Origin: Sambucus nigra
Lineage: Eukaryota > Streptophyta > Magnoliopsida > Dipsacales > Adoxaceae
Length of the DNA stretch: 64,000 nt
Assembly (NCBI GenBank): GCA_949130495.1
Contig: OX422221.1
Coordinates: 151,881,741-151,945,740, forward strand
Reading direction: 5' to 3'
In this document: piece after piece, positions 48,159-59,799 of the stretch
Position numbering within the stretch: the stretch's first letter is position 1
Layout: each line of letters opens with the position of its first letter
The notes under the pieces: model-generated
Seen by the model: only the letters and a program-made list of their open reading frames with translations
Databases searched by the model: none
What the model was told of the DNA's origin: nothing
Made by a program: the position numbers and the translations under genes

Positions 48159-49061
48159 CTACCTGAATCCCCCGAATCCCTGCCTAGAATCACCTGAATG
48201 GAATCGCTTAGCAGGGTCCCCCTGATGGGAACTCTGCTCGTGCTGACGAGTCTGTCCTTGAGTTGGTGCCCCACTGGCACTATTACCCCCGGTCCTGCCC
48301 TGCTGGCTGGACTCTCCTGCTCTCTTGCTTCCCTGAAGATGGAAGCGGTGATCCTGGCAATGTAGTAGCGCTGCATTGAGTACGTCAGTGAAAGTACTCA
48401 GGGATAGATTCCCAATAAGGTGCTGACGGATCCTCCAAGCTAACCCGTCGACGAACAGCAAAATTTTCTTGCTCTCAGTGGGTGCCTCATCCGGCACAAT
48501 AGTGAGAAGTCTCGTGAACTCCTCCTCATACTCGGCTACAGTAAGGTTCTCCTGCTTCAGATTTAGCAATTTCCGCCTCATCTCAGTCTGCACTGCGGGT
48601 GGAAAGTACTTGCGGTCAAACCGCTCCCAGAACATCTGAATAGGGATCGTGTCCCTCTCCTCCAAAGTAGTAGTGGACTCCCACCACTGTAATGCGGCTC
48701 CCACAAACTTGAAAGAGGCCAATAGCTGCTTCTGCACTTCGGTGCACTCATACATACAGAGGTGCCACTGGATGTCCTTCTTCCATTGGCTGACAGTAAT
48801 AATATCGGAGCTTCCAGAAAACTCAGGGGGATGTGCTTTCTGAAAAGCATCCTGAACCCTCTCCCATGCAGATGGAAGCTGTGCTGGTACTGGCGCCACT
48901 GCCTGGACCTGTGGTGGAGCCTGCTGAATCACTGCTATCGCGGCAGTTACTGCCTGAGCAACGATGGCGGCTACCTCATTCGCATTCATAGTGTCTGGTG
49001 CCGGAGCTGCTGGCTGCTCGGCTTGGGCACTCCTATCTTTTAGAGCACGTCTCGGAGGCAT
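48159..49061 (-). CDS. B gag
   Basis: Start taken at MPPRRALKDR (49061), as in element A; an in-frame ATG lies five codons upstream (49076). Low-complexity Ala/Pro/Gln start, then WKKDIQWHLCMYECTEVQ, GAALQWWESTTT, FDRKYFPPAVQTEMRRKL and EYEEEFTRLLTIVP, the Retrotrans_gag capsid domain. The frame ends at TAG just after GFGGFR; A has CAG at the corresponding place, and after the TAG the same frame continues without a break into the zinc knuckle. About 300 residues. It builds the virus-like particle in the cytoplasm. Leader from LTR to ATG is about 185 bases. Confidence 0.92.
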   Translation of the reverse strand: MPPRRALKDRSAQAEQPAAPAPDTMNANEVAAIVAQAVTAAIAVIQQAPPQVQAVAPVPAQLPSAWERVQDAFQKAHPPEFSGSSDIITVSQWKKDIQWHLCMYECTEVQKQLLASFKFVGAALQWWESTTTLEERDTIPIQMFWERFDRKYFPPAVQTEMRRKLLNLKQENLTVAEYEEEFTRLLTIVPDEAPTESKKILLFVDGLAWRIRQHLIGNLSLSTFTDVLNAALLHCQDHRFHLQGSKRAGESSQQGRTGGNSASGAPTQGQTRQHEQSSHQGDPAKRFHSGDSRQGFGGFR

Positions 49062-49232
49062 CTGAAACATGAACAAGTTTATCAGTCTACAGTTATCAAC
49101 AAATCTTGAATAGCTGAAGACTTAAACGTAAAAGCAAGAATACAACAGTCCTAACAATAGGGCTCTATAGCAATAACGTTAAGCTGAAAGCGAAAATAAG
49201 CCGTTCAGATCCTATGGACACTAGAACCTGAT

Positions 49233-49244
49233 GCTCTGATACCA
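49233..49244 (-). other. PBS of B
   Basis: Minus strand TGGTATCAGAGC, two bases from the 5' LTR, identical to the site of A. Confidence 0.92.
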
Positions 49245-49246
49245 CC

Positions 49247-52194
49247 TGTGACACCCTGCCTAATTAAATACCGGGCGATCACTCCTTTATTAAATTAAAT
49301 CAAGGTAACAGTTGGTTCATTCTCAGCATCACTGTCGATAAAAATAAATTTTCCAATTTAACACCCTAAATAATTAAGCTAAGTGTCAAAAACATTTTTC
49401 GTACGAACTTCCAAAATTTTAATTAAAGAAAAGATTTTTATGAATTCAAAACAACATTTCTACAATAGAGAATCACATCACGAAATTTAAATAAAACCAT
49501 ACATTCACCAAACGAATGTCAATAATATAAAACTAAAATCATAAACCATCCTGAAACAAATCCCATAAACAATACTGGAATAATTGAAATATAAAAATCC
49601 CCAACAATAAATGAAATGATGAAAAAGGCGACACGTGCCCCATAAATGAGAGTAATAAGAGTGGAGTCAATGACAGAAGTCGTCTACTCAAGGGACCTGC
49701 AACTCCCACCTAAGCTGCAGCTCGTTCTTCTCAAAGAATCCTAAGCAAGACGCCCCTGTGGCTGGGCACCTGAAAATATACATATATATATACACAAGAG
49801 AGAGAGAGAGAAGGAAACGGGTCAGGGCCCGAAAGTGTGTTTGATTTTAAAATACGTTAAGCAAGTATTTAAATGAATACAGGCCAATGCAACATCATAT
49901 TAGTTCGTCTCTCTCTTGAGAAATACTCACCTCTCTTCTAATGTGCACTCCTATCGTACTAACCTTCCCAATGGTTCGTTTATCTTAACTTATTCATATG
50001 TATACAAAACCGGACGATGACAATGTTTTATAAAAATATAACTTTCAATCTGAAGTACTCCTCTCGTTTTAGTTTCATTAAATTATAAGGTTTCTCAGTG
50101 TCTTCTCATATTTTCACTAAATAAATATTTATAATTGCGTCAGCAACTAAGTCCCACTTAACACATTATAGTAGGCATATTAAAGTTTATCACCATATAT
50201 ATATATTAACTACTCGAATAATATATATACAACAGCACCCCAACTAATTTATGGTGCGGGCATACTCTGCTATCCAGTCCCTGTATCGTTCACACAAAGG
50301 GAATACAAGTTCGGAATCGCTCTCGAACTGTATAAACATAAACAAAACAACGTTGAGGCGAAGCATAGATTCCAATTCCAAGAGGTCAGTACATACCCAC
50401 ACGTCTCTTAAGACCGTTCGACTATCAATCTAATAGCCCGTACCTAGGATCTCTATCTTCTAGGGTACAAATCGATATCCCCCAAAGGCATCACAGGATA
50501 CGATTGTTCCAGCACGGTAACCTCAGGGATAGCAAGTAGCGCGGGTACGTTTTTTCACATGAATATAATATATGTACACACAATATATAAAGATACCCAT
50601 TCCATTATATTAATATAGGTTTCTCTCGTAACCCATAGTCATAACATTTATCTTTAATTTCCTATCATTATGATTACGTATAAGGTTTCGTCTCTAACCT
50701 TAACTTGAAGAGTTTTCTCACTCATTACCTAATACTCATGGGTTATAACCTTACAAATCTAAAATTCAGTAAATAACTTTATTTGATTCCAACGTAACTC
50801 TCTTACGCACCTCACCCTTAAGTTTCATAAATCTAACAACCTAAAGTAAATATCCCATAATTACCCTCCTCGTTGAAGATTAAAGGTTCTAACCTAGGTC
50901 CATATACCCTACTGGTCCTCAATATCTCCCAAATCATTTTATTTAGAAAGCCCAAGGTTTATTCCGCGATAAATTAATTCAACTAATTAGACAAGGGAAA
51001 TAATAGGCTGCCAGGGAGGGTCGATCGATCGACGTCTGGGGGTCGACCGATCGAACCTTCGATCGATCGACGCTCTAGGGTCGATCGATCGATCGAGCAA
51101 GTCTGTGAAAATTCTGCAGAAATTGCAGTGACGGGATTGCGTAAGTTTCTTCATCAAAACTCATATTTTCCAACTCTAATTGACCCAAAAAGTCTACTGT
51201 TAACATCCTAACATAATTCCAGGTATCTTTAACGATTAGCATGCGTATATACATCAATAAACATGGTTAAACAACCTAATATTTCATCTGATCATCAAGA
51301 ACCCTACAGTTTTCTTAACCTTTGTTCTAATCAGTTTTCCCCAGAAATTCCTTCTAACAAATCATCATAATTTCGTGGGTTAAACATCTACTTCACATAT
51401 TAATTTCCAGAATAAGGTTCATATGATTTCTACATGCAAATCCCTATTAAAATTGGGTTTTCTTCCATGGATTATACTCTTAATCATTCCTACACTAACA
51501 TGATTATTGCACCAACGAAAATACGCAAGTTAAACACTTGCCTGGAATTTCAGAGGTCTGGTTTCCTGCTGATATTGGTGTGGCTGCGTTCTCCTCCTCG
51601 CGATTTACGCGTTGGTGGTGACGGTGGTGCAAAAGGTGGTGTTTTTTGCCTTGAATCACCTAGCAAGGTCTCTCCTCTCTTCTCCACTAGCCTTCTTAGG
51701 GTTCTGAATGATCTAACCCTAAAAGGCTGACTTAAATGGCTGCTAAGGATGGCTGAAATTCGTGGGTTTAATTACCCTAATATGTAAAATGACCAAAACG
51801 CCCTCCCGGGTCACTAATTAAGCCTAAAAACATCCCGAGACCCAAACTAAACCCCCGGGTACACTTTTCTGACTATCTCGACCCTTCCGGACGCATTGGC
51901 GCACTCAAAATGACCATAAGGACAACTTATAAAATATTCACTTTTTAATTAACATAATTAGTCCCAACGCGACACGAGCACGTCCCGACTTAATTTTTCC
52001 GAAATAGTCATTTAATTCACTTATGACATTCAATATAACCAATATAACATATTACTATGCTCATTAGTAATATTCAACAATTTTTCCATAATTACTAACT
52101 CTAGTCATGTTAATAATTATAACATAATTAATTTCCGGATTTTTATTGATTAAATCCCCAAATTAAATATAGCATAAAAATACGGGGTATTACA
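49247..52194 (-). repeat. 5' LTR of B
   Basis: Near-identical to 41410-44359, two bases shorter through the (GA)n. GATC cluster at 51020-51097. Confidence 0.97.
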
Positions 52195-52670
52195 GTGCTT
52201 TAATGTTCTCATTACTTTATGCACAATTGAATGTTTAGCTTGTTATCCCATTCTTTTAATCCCTTGTTTAGTTTAGGGGGAGTAAATGCTTTAATTGGGG
52301 GAGATAAGTTAAGTTTTGATTCTTTAGCCTTTGTCTATTCCTGAACAAAAAGTGGGACATTTACAAGGGTAGAAATGGTATCTAATCCTATTATAATTGG
52401 ATATTTGTTTGGGAGATTTAACTTAGGGGGAGTCACTATCTTCTTTGGTTGATCATTGTTGATAAAGGGGATAATTAATTTGGGGGAGTAATTATTTAAT
52501 TGCATTTAATATTTTGATATATCCTATGCGTTTGATAGTTATCCTTGCATTGTTTTAAGTCAAGCTATTGTAATTTAATTTTAGGTGGGATATTTTTTAG
52601 TTTAGTTGAGCTTGAGGGCCCTTTAGGATTTTTGTTTGTTTTTATCCCCAAATAGCCAAAGGGGGAGATT
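52195..52670 (+). other. J internal 3' part and PPT
   Basis: Follows the GTGCT duplication. No protein seen. Several GGGGGAG tracts (near 52276, 52297, 52427, 52482) precede the main PPT AAAGGGGGAGATT at 52658-52670, directly before the 3' LTR. Confidence 0.7.
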
Positions 52671-53422
52671 TGTAAGGACACAAATTTCCAATTGAGTCCT
52701 TTGTTCTTTTGGCTCAATTATAAACAAAAATGTTTGAGTCATAGGATAGAGTTTTTGATCATCCTTCAAGCCTATGACATTCTAAAGTTGAAGACGTAGC
52801 GGCCAAGTTCATAAAACTTCATCAAATGTCAGTTTAGTGTGCCTCGTTTCTACGTCATCAACAATGTTCCAATGGTCCTAAGGTATGAATGCATTTATAT
52901 ATATATTTAGGAGCTTGGAAATTTATTCGGTGTAATTTATAATTTTTATAAATTATTTTAACGACAATGTTTTACTCGAAAAATATTTTTTAGCACTTTT
53001 CCTAAAAAGTTTTGGGCTTAATAATATTTCATTTTTCTGAGACGTCATTCGAACCACACTAGAATCTCGTTCGAATGAGATTGTCAGGTCGTTGGAATGA
53101 GTTTTCTCACGATATTCCATTTTTCATTTTGGAGCCTCATTAGTAAAGCCGTTCGAACGAAAAGTCGTTCAGACGAAAATTGGCGGGAATAGTTATTTTG
53201 GGCATTTTTGACATTTTTCCCACTTCATTTCCTCACTATCTTTTAATAGAACTACTTAGTGGGAGAACCAAAAATTTTGTATTAACTTTTTCACATTCTT
53301 CTATCTCCAAGATAGAGTTTGAGACAAAAATTTGAGAAAGAAAAAGTTCAGGTTTGAGTGTTTCTCTTTTTCAAGAAAAATTCCTTAAACACTTTTACAC
53401 CCATATTTTGTATTCCAAGTTT

Positions 53423-53476
<54 letters not shown>

Positions 53477-54296
53477 TTTCTTGGAGTGTTTGGCACCGGG
53501 TTTTACTCTAACGTTTGAAGAGTTCATTTTGGTTTCCTTCTACATCCCATAAAGAAGAAGTTATTGTGTTACTGCGGCATTCTCACATGGTGAAATGCAC
53601 CATGTGTGGTTGACGGTTTTTCCTACAGCCTTATTGGTGGATTCCAAGGTTCCGGTAGAGTCTGAGTTTGTCAACTAAGCGGAGGCCGAAACAAGAAGGA
53701 GCATCGGGACTTGAAGGGAGTCGAGTTGAGTGTTATAAGTCTTTTTTCTTGTACTTGTAAAATTCCATACTTAGTGGACTTATGGGTAGGGCCGTCTGAG
53801 GTTGTTTCCCGTTTGTCGGTTTTTCCTCATACATCGCGGCGTAGTGATTCTTTGTTTATTTTATCTTTTGCAAATTCACCTAGAATGCATGCTTATGTGA
53901 AAAGATAAAATTTGGTTTAAATCACTACTTATGTAATTTGGTGCTAAATTAATCTGGGCAATGTTTATGTTAATTTAATTCAAGTCATCACTTAATTTGA
54001 TAAAATTGGTTTCGCCTAATTTGGTACTATTGAAAATATGACTTAGGAAAATTTCTAGGACTTGACTTGAGTTAATATGTTGAAGTGAAAAATTCATTTA
54101 TTAATTAATCTAATTTCACTTTAAGTTGTGTTTAATTTTAATTTGAAAAGAAATTAAAATTAGTTAATTTGAGTAATTGAACCATCTCGCTTCCGCATCT
54201 AAAAGTAAATAACTTTTTGTAGTAAAATTTAAAATTGGGGGCCTCTCCTTTTCAAATTGGTATCAGAGCATTGATTGAGAAAAGATACCGTTTTCA
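52671..54296 (+). repeat. 3' LTR of J, with internal PBS copy
   Basis: Matches 27504-29194. Near its end it contains TTTTCAAATTGGTATCAGAGC (54249-54269), a nearly perfect PBS, then 27 further bases to ACCGTTTTCA, after which non-J DNA starts (GTAATACTAACC). (TA)n at 53425-53474 is much longer than in the 5' LTR. Confidence 0.8.
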
Positions 54297-54300
54297 GTAA

Positions 54301-54989
54301 TACTAACCCTTCAACTACAGCGCACACCTAACATATGCATTTTAACCCCCAGCTATGTTATCCCGCCTAACTAGTCTCCAATATCCTTAAGTCCATACAC
54401 TACCCTGTCACGTGTATTTTATAATTAATTTTCCATCCATTTAATAATTATAATTCTCAATTATAATTAATCAATTCATATCAGATAACTTTCAACAATT
54501 ATAATTCCTAGTTTTAATTTATCGATTCATTTCAAATAACTTTCACTAGTTATTAAATTGATAATTACACTTGAATATCTCATGCTCGTATATATTTTTC
54601 TGCACACTTATATGCGTAGTTCAATATAACATCAAGCATACATATATACCACTTGCTACATACATATAACCGTCATTCCTCAAAGTAATAACTCACTAGA
54701 TGTGAATCTCTAAATGTTATCATGCATTAAGGCATACACATATCATCTTGGGCCAACGGGTCAGACTTTGACATCGAACCTTAATAAAATCGCAAACTGT
54801 ATTAGAGGAGTTCATAGATTCTTCGATGGTGAGTCATAACCATACCCATATTATCTCACTTTGAACTTAAACCTCAAAGGGCAGATGGGGTCTATACTTA
54901 GGCTACCCTTTTTTCCCATGGAAGATCACTCACATTGTCTGATGATACCACTAGAGTGGTATGTTCATATAATTATATCATGCACACAG

Positions 54990-55047
<58 letters not shown>

Positions 55048-55132
55048 CATCGGAGCTATATATACACACATCGGAGGTTGTGCAGTGTGGGTTTTTTTCT
55101 ATGGAAGATCACCCACACCGCGCAACCTCCGA

Positions 55133-55191
<59 letters not shown>

Positions 55192-56671
55192 TCAATAATT
55201 CCGACTAACTGTGCCTATTACTTGTGGCATTAGCCCAACTTTTTCGAGTATCATTTACATTATCAATTACTTAATTAGTCACTTAATTAATTTATTTATT
55301 CTCATAATATTAAAACTGAACACGTTGAAGTCTCAATCAACCCGCATCCCTATTTTCCCTAACTTTTCATCATAAATTAATTTTTAGAGAGTCAAATTCA
55401 ACCCAAACACTCTAATTTTCACCTCGGATAAAACTCCCAATTAATCTTAGCCATATTATAAATTTATATAAATTTCAAGAAGATCTAAATTCTCCCCGGA
55501 CATCGTAATCTAATTTCTAAATTTAAATTACGAACATTCTTCATCAAATAAGTCAACATGTACGTAACAGGGCAGTCGAACCAGCTTGCCCGTACAGCCT
55601 GCAAAAGTGTGTCCCTATTTTCATTGTTCAACAACTTAAACTCCAAATTCGTAAGTCCTAACATTATATTCTTCAATAAAATTCCATTACCAACAATTTA
55701 AAACATGGAATAGATTTAATTTGAACAAACATTTCTCTAACTATGATCATTTTATGGACTTTATAAGAATTCTCTACATATGATAAAAGTCTCCCTATCC
55801 CATAACAATTTATCAATTTCAATCTTCAAAGTTCATAATCCATTTATCAGTATGGGATTCAAGTTCTAAATTTCATTCTTAAATAATCACATATATATTT
55901 TTCTGAAATAATTTGTTAAAACTCCATTTGTATATGAATTCCACCAAAAAACTAATTCCACGTAATGATATAAATTAAAATTTACAAATGAATAAATAGC
56001 AAGATAATCACTCGCCTTAAGATTCGTAATGTCTGAATTTGATTGAAAAGTTCCTTCCATTCTTCTTCAATTTCATTTTCTCTACAATTTTCCTTTAGCT
56101 TTCCTTTAGACTCTTGAGTTTTTCTCCTCTTTTCTCTTCACTTTCTCTCTAACCTTTTGTTATGATGAAGGAAACCTTTTGTATTTGTAAGCTGAGTGTT
56201 TGTTTCCCTTAAACCTTTCATTTTATAACAACAATGCCTAAATTGCCTCTTCGCGTTCCATTAAAAAGACCAAAACGCCCATATAATAACCCCGCCTAGT
56301 CTAAAGATCTTCCGATACCCAAACACTACCTCCGGGTACTTAACTTTGACTATTTTGACCATTTTTGGTTCAACCTTGCACTCAAAATCATCATCCAAGT
56401 CACCCATAATTAATATACCATCTTATTCTCAAGACGGCTCCATACGCGCATCTGGGATAAGATAGTATTAACCTTTCGCTTTTACTCATGTAAGACGTAA
56501 TATAAAATAATGCAATTTCATTTACTTATCACAAAAGTAAATATAATATCCCATAAATATTAACCCATTCTCGCTAATTAATATTTACTTAAATTCACTT
56601 TATTTTTGCAATTTAATTAAATTACTCCGACACGTGTAATTTAAGTTCTCCTAAAAGTACTGGGAGTTACA
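54301..56671 (-). repeat. Element G 3' LTR, segment 3 of 3
   Basis: Runs to GGGAGTTACA at 56671. On the minus strand the join is GCGAGTA-TGTAACTCCC, equal in layout to the AGTA-TGTAAC joins of A and B. It contains CCCAAACACTACCTCCGGGTA, shared with B (CCCGGGTACAC block), and the (TA)n/(TG)n tracts at 54990-55189. No gene is supported; apparent frames over the repeats are low complexity. Confidence 0.65.
54990..55189. repeat. (TA)n - hairpin - (TG)n(TA)n tract
   Basis: (TA)n at about 54990-55040, an imperfect inverted repeat with 29-bp arms (55064-55092 and 55111-55139, two mismatches, 18-base loop), then (TG)n and (TA)n to 55189. Part of the loop and arm (ATGGAAGATCAC) also occurs at 54919-54930. 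Confidence 0.8.
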
Positions 56672-58094
56672 TACTCGCCCCCACAAAGGAATTTCATCCA
56701 AGAAATTTGGATATGTCTGGTAGTCAAAACTTCGAATATTTACCCGTATGACATTCGAACGTACCCAAAATCAAATAATGAAAACCTTATGGCGCCTCAA
56801 TTATCCACCCACTAGTGGGACTATCCTACCTGAATGCCTACTCGCTACGGCCCAAGATTAACGACATGTCGGTCGAAATCATTTTATACCGATATATTCC
56901 ATCATTCTTAAGGTCTCACCATGAGGATTATATGCAACACCTTCCTCTACTAATATGAGCATATACAACACTGGCTCTATCATCACAATGTTGGGGAAAT
57001 GCCCTACTTGTCTAGGGCAAACTTCCCTTCTTGTCAAATCACATAATTCCTATAAATGGGAATACCTGGAATAATTTTTTACCATTGCCACCAATCTTTA
57101 GCTCTTCGATTGGTGATGATGTAACTCTTACGATCTTCCCAGACTATAAGACAATAACTTCTATTAACTTAATTCCTACTAACCGACTCTAAATTATGTC
57201 CGGCCAACAAAACTGGTTATCCCCACACCCCTAATTAACCACAAGGTGGACGAATAGGTCTCTTTCACCCAATCTTAAAAGGTTCCTTTCCAAGGGATAA
57301 TCTTGTAGGAGTTATTCCACGCAACTCTACCCACGGTAATTACTCCTCCCAATTACCCAAAAATCCAGAATATGAATCATATTCACCCACATCTTAGTCA
57401 TATCTCTTGTGTCTACTCCTCAATCTATGAGTAGTATCTCTTACCCAAACGCAGTTCATCCCCACTGCCTCCTGATACTTTCAATCAAAAGTGGGACTTA
57501 TGGATCTCATCCTGATTCACAACAATGGTGGGAAAAACCTTGTGCCGAATTATTCCCTTTTTTAATGAAATGATGGACCAAAATTAATAATAATTTATCC
57601 CTCTCACTCAACCCATTTCACTAACCCAGAGAGAATCTTGATCGGTACACAATATTGGTAACCCAACAATGAACTTAATCAGTTTGCCTATCCATTCTGT
57701 CACTGGAATCATCAATTATTGAAACCTTTTAGTGGACTGCCTCGGACCAACCCTTTCCATCTAAAAGTGGTTCACTTGGAGACAACTTCACTATGTCTCC
57801 CTCCACACCGATCCACACACTTAACATCCCACTTCAAATATTACCTCTTACTCACCTTCCCGGGGTATGTCAAATCCTATGACCTATGCGTCCTCTCTAA
57901 AACTATGCACTTCTTGGGACATATTCTTCTGCTAAAAGTAAACATTCTATTTACTCACAAGCCATCCTTAGCATTCGACTGAGTAAGACTACGCTCTACT
58001 TCCCAAAACTATTGAATCCTCCATTGTCTAGAGAGGTCCATCTCCCGTGTCTCCCCACTCGTTCAACCCATCTCGCATGTAATAGCTCTCCGTG

Positions 58095-58145
<51 letters not shown>

Positions 58146-59165
58146 CTCCTTCCTCAACCGAAGTTCAGTGCATCTCGCTTTTTCAATTCTACTTCTTCTA
58201 CCCCATAAGCATACGATTCAATACATTTATTCCATGTCCCCTTGTCTTAAAAAATACTAAATAATCAAACCAACCAGGGCGGCACCCATACACCCTATAT
58301 CTCATGCATATATGCACAGACATCATAGATGTAACATATCCATCTTAAACTCAACCCCGCATGCTCAATGTGGCTATACCGTAAGGTTATTCTCAGTTAT
58401 CCTATTAACCATGACTTAATTATCCTCAAGATTATCCAACCTATCTACAAGTGGGGTAAATATTTTCACAGTGCTTCCTACACAGCACAACACGGATCCA
58501 CTGGACGTATATCATATAATATATCTCAACTCAAAGTGTTTTCTCCACATGTATAATAAATATCATTCAAGACCAATAATCTAGCATCCAATAACATCTC
58601 CAAACTCCTGACGTTTATTAAAGTTAAAGTATGGGACGTCATGCAATTGAAATCAAACCAAGGAATTTCCCCAATGAACCATCGCTTGGCATTATCGATT
58701 ATCGAGCTCCTTTGACCCAAAGCACATAATCGGGGCACCCAAAATTCTATACCCAGATGTATAAGTGTAATCCTCATCTCCTAAAACTGTAACGATGCTC
58801 TTGCGAGCATAAAAATTGCCAAAGTGTATTTCTAAGTTTCACTGCACTTCACCATACTCAAATGCCATTGGATGTTCCCCTTCCTCTGGATAGTTAATGC
58901 AACATCCGCATTTCCCGAAGACTCCATTGGATGGACCTTATTAATGGCCTTGCTGACTCTCTCCCAAACTGACTAAACTGGGTGAGTTTGAATTATAACC
59001 ATTATCCTCTGTGGTGGCTCATGGAAAAATAATGCGCGATGATGAACTTCACAACATTAATTACCTGAGCAACAGTAGTGGCATCCTCTAGTACAGTCAC
59101 CATTGCCTAAATAGTCAGCTACTGCTATTGAGCCTCTCGTCTGGCCGTCCTCCGAACGACCTTCG
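56672..59165 (-). pseudogene. Element G gag-pol remnant
   Basis: The right side of the LTR join reads, on the minus strand, a PPT (CCTTTGTGGGGGCGAGTA), then text collinear with the 3' end of B pol (a GTGGGACTATC block near the chromodomain). Around 57600-57790 it weakly matches the integrase region. From 59165 leftwards to about 58830 it follows the gag start of B: CGTCCTCCGAACGAC equals the complement of an MPPRR-like start, then a TTACCTGAGCAACAGTAGTGG block and a CTCTCCCAAACTGA block. The 2.5 kb is about half of an intact gag-pol, so large internal deletions occurred; no frame is open. (TA)n at 58096-58142. Confidence 0.55.
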
Positions 59166-59322
59166 TTCGTCGTTATTTACTGTTCGGTATTCGCAACCCA
59201 ATCGAACTCTTATAAGATTCACTTCAATTACATACAATAATAGGGGATCATAAATCCCAATAAGAATGGGAAGTCCTAAGTATAGGTCTCTACATTAAAC
59301 AAAAATGATGCTGAAAACCTAG
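59166..59322 (-). other. Element G leader, PBS eroded
   Basis: Keeps weak similarity to the leader of B (AATAATAGGGGATC versus AACAATAGGGCTC). A GATGCTGAAAACC stretch stands where B has GATGCTCTGATACCACC, so the PBS may survive only in part. The 5' LTR is not recognisable beyond. Confidence 0.35.
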
Positions 59323-59733
59323 TGTGGGTACCTCGATTAAACATTTCGGCCTAGATAAGTAGCCCGATTTAGTCCGGGCCAAAGTCTAAAGTCCACGTGC
59401 ATAACTAATTCAGTTATGATCCATTTAATCCATAAAATCTCTCAAGAGATATTCTAGGAGTTATGGGCTAAAGTGGAGGAGTCCAACACCTCCACTCTCC
59501 GAGAAACAACATGTATATATTGAACCCTCAGCTTGGGGCAAAGGGCATGCGATTGTAAATACTACCCTAGAGTAAAGAGAAATAAAATACAGAGAGCATC
59601 ACCGTGGACATAGGCCATCTTACCAAACCACTTATATCTTGTGTTGTGTGTAATTATAATTATTTTGAGTTCTTTATTTATTCTCGTGATCTCCTTTACT
59701 TACTATTTTGTTTTGAGATTAATTGTCATCACA
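59323..59733 (+). repeat. 5' LTR of element H (Tat type)
   Basis: Ends TTGTCATCACA, followed by the PBS. The start is set at TGTGGGTACC, which would pair as TGTG...CACA, but this is uncertain since the 3' LTR is not in the window. Confidence 0.5.
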
Positions 59734-59734
59734 A

Positions 59735-59753
59735 TTGGCACCGTCTTTGGGAA
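59735..59753 (+). other. PBS of H
   Basis: TTGGCACCGTCTTTGGGAA, one base after the LTR; close to the Tat-type TTGGCGCCGTCTGTGGGAA. Confidence 0.75.
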
Positions 59754-59799
59754 AGGATTGTTTTCCTTTAAGAAAGCCTTCACTAACAAGAACCTAGAA

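Larger units (their letters stand above)
41410..52194 (-). mobile_element. Element B: young Tekay-like chromovirus, nearly intact
   Basis: LTRs 41410-44359 and 49247-52194, PBS and PPT in place, perfect GTGCT target duplications (41405-41409 and 52195-52199). By hand I count about 30 differences in 2.95 kb between the LTRs, about 1 percent. From 49061 to 44370 one reading frame encodes gag, zinc knuckle, PR, RT, RNase H, integrase and chromodomain, interrupted only by TAG (48159-48161) and TGA (44646-44648). Total 10,785 bp. It is the most recent insertion I can date in the window. Confidence 0.97.
27504..54296 (+). mobile_element. Element J: SIRE/Maximus-like copia element, gag remnant only, carrying A and B
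   Basis: Direct LTRs 27504-29194 and 52671-54296 share TGTAAGGACACAAATTTCC and their whole length. A PBS like TGGTATCAGAGCC follows the left LTR, and a copia-type PPT (CAAAGGGGGAGATT) precedes the right. Without A and B the internal region is only about 2.9 kb and shows a coiled-coil/zinc-knuckle gag remnant but no protease, integrase or RT, so J is non-autonomous or had lost pol. The left flank is TAATT; the right flank shows TAATA one base after the LTR, so the target duplication is unclear. It lies inside the LTR of G. Confidence 0.8.
212..59322 (-). mobile_element. Element G: old Tekay-like chromovirus, interrupted by C and J
   Basis: A minus-strand Ty3/gypsy element. Its 3' LTR is in three pieces (212-601, 27260-27503, about 54301-56671; about 3.0 kb in sum, matching the 2.95-kb LTRs of B), followed by a PPT and a degraded pol and gag remnant. 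The pieces rejoin in the same order as the B LTR: segment 2 contains the reverse complement of the LTR block of A with GGTTGGACACCTAAAAG, and segment 3 ends in GGGAGTTACA next to a C-rich tract. Gag similarity ends near 59165. The 5' LTR is absent or hidden; the right limit is taken where element H starts and is uncertain. Confidence 0.65.

Noticed and set aside
47663..48376. 237-codon open frame over B gag/pol and the long plus-strand frames opposite it
   Set aside because: Shadow frames of the Gln/Gly-rich gag tail; the motifs of gag and the zinc knuckle lie in another frame.
54255..54296. J as a tandem LTR-int-LTR-int remnant, since a PBS follows TTTTCA in the right LTR
   Set aside because: The 5' side has a second TTTTCA and second PBS at the same 42-base spacing, and similarity ends at the second TTTTCA, so the PBS is inside the LTR.
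53358..55233. Open frames rich in alternating Ile and Tyr
   Set aside because: Translations of (TA)n and (TG)n microsatellites.
56672..59322. A separate host gene in this stretch
   Set aside because: It is collinear with the 3' pol and 5' gag ends of B on the minus strand and has no open frame.
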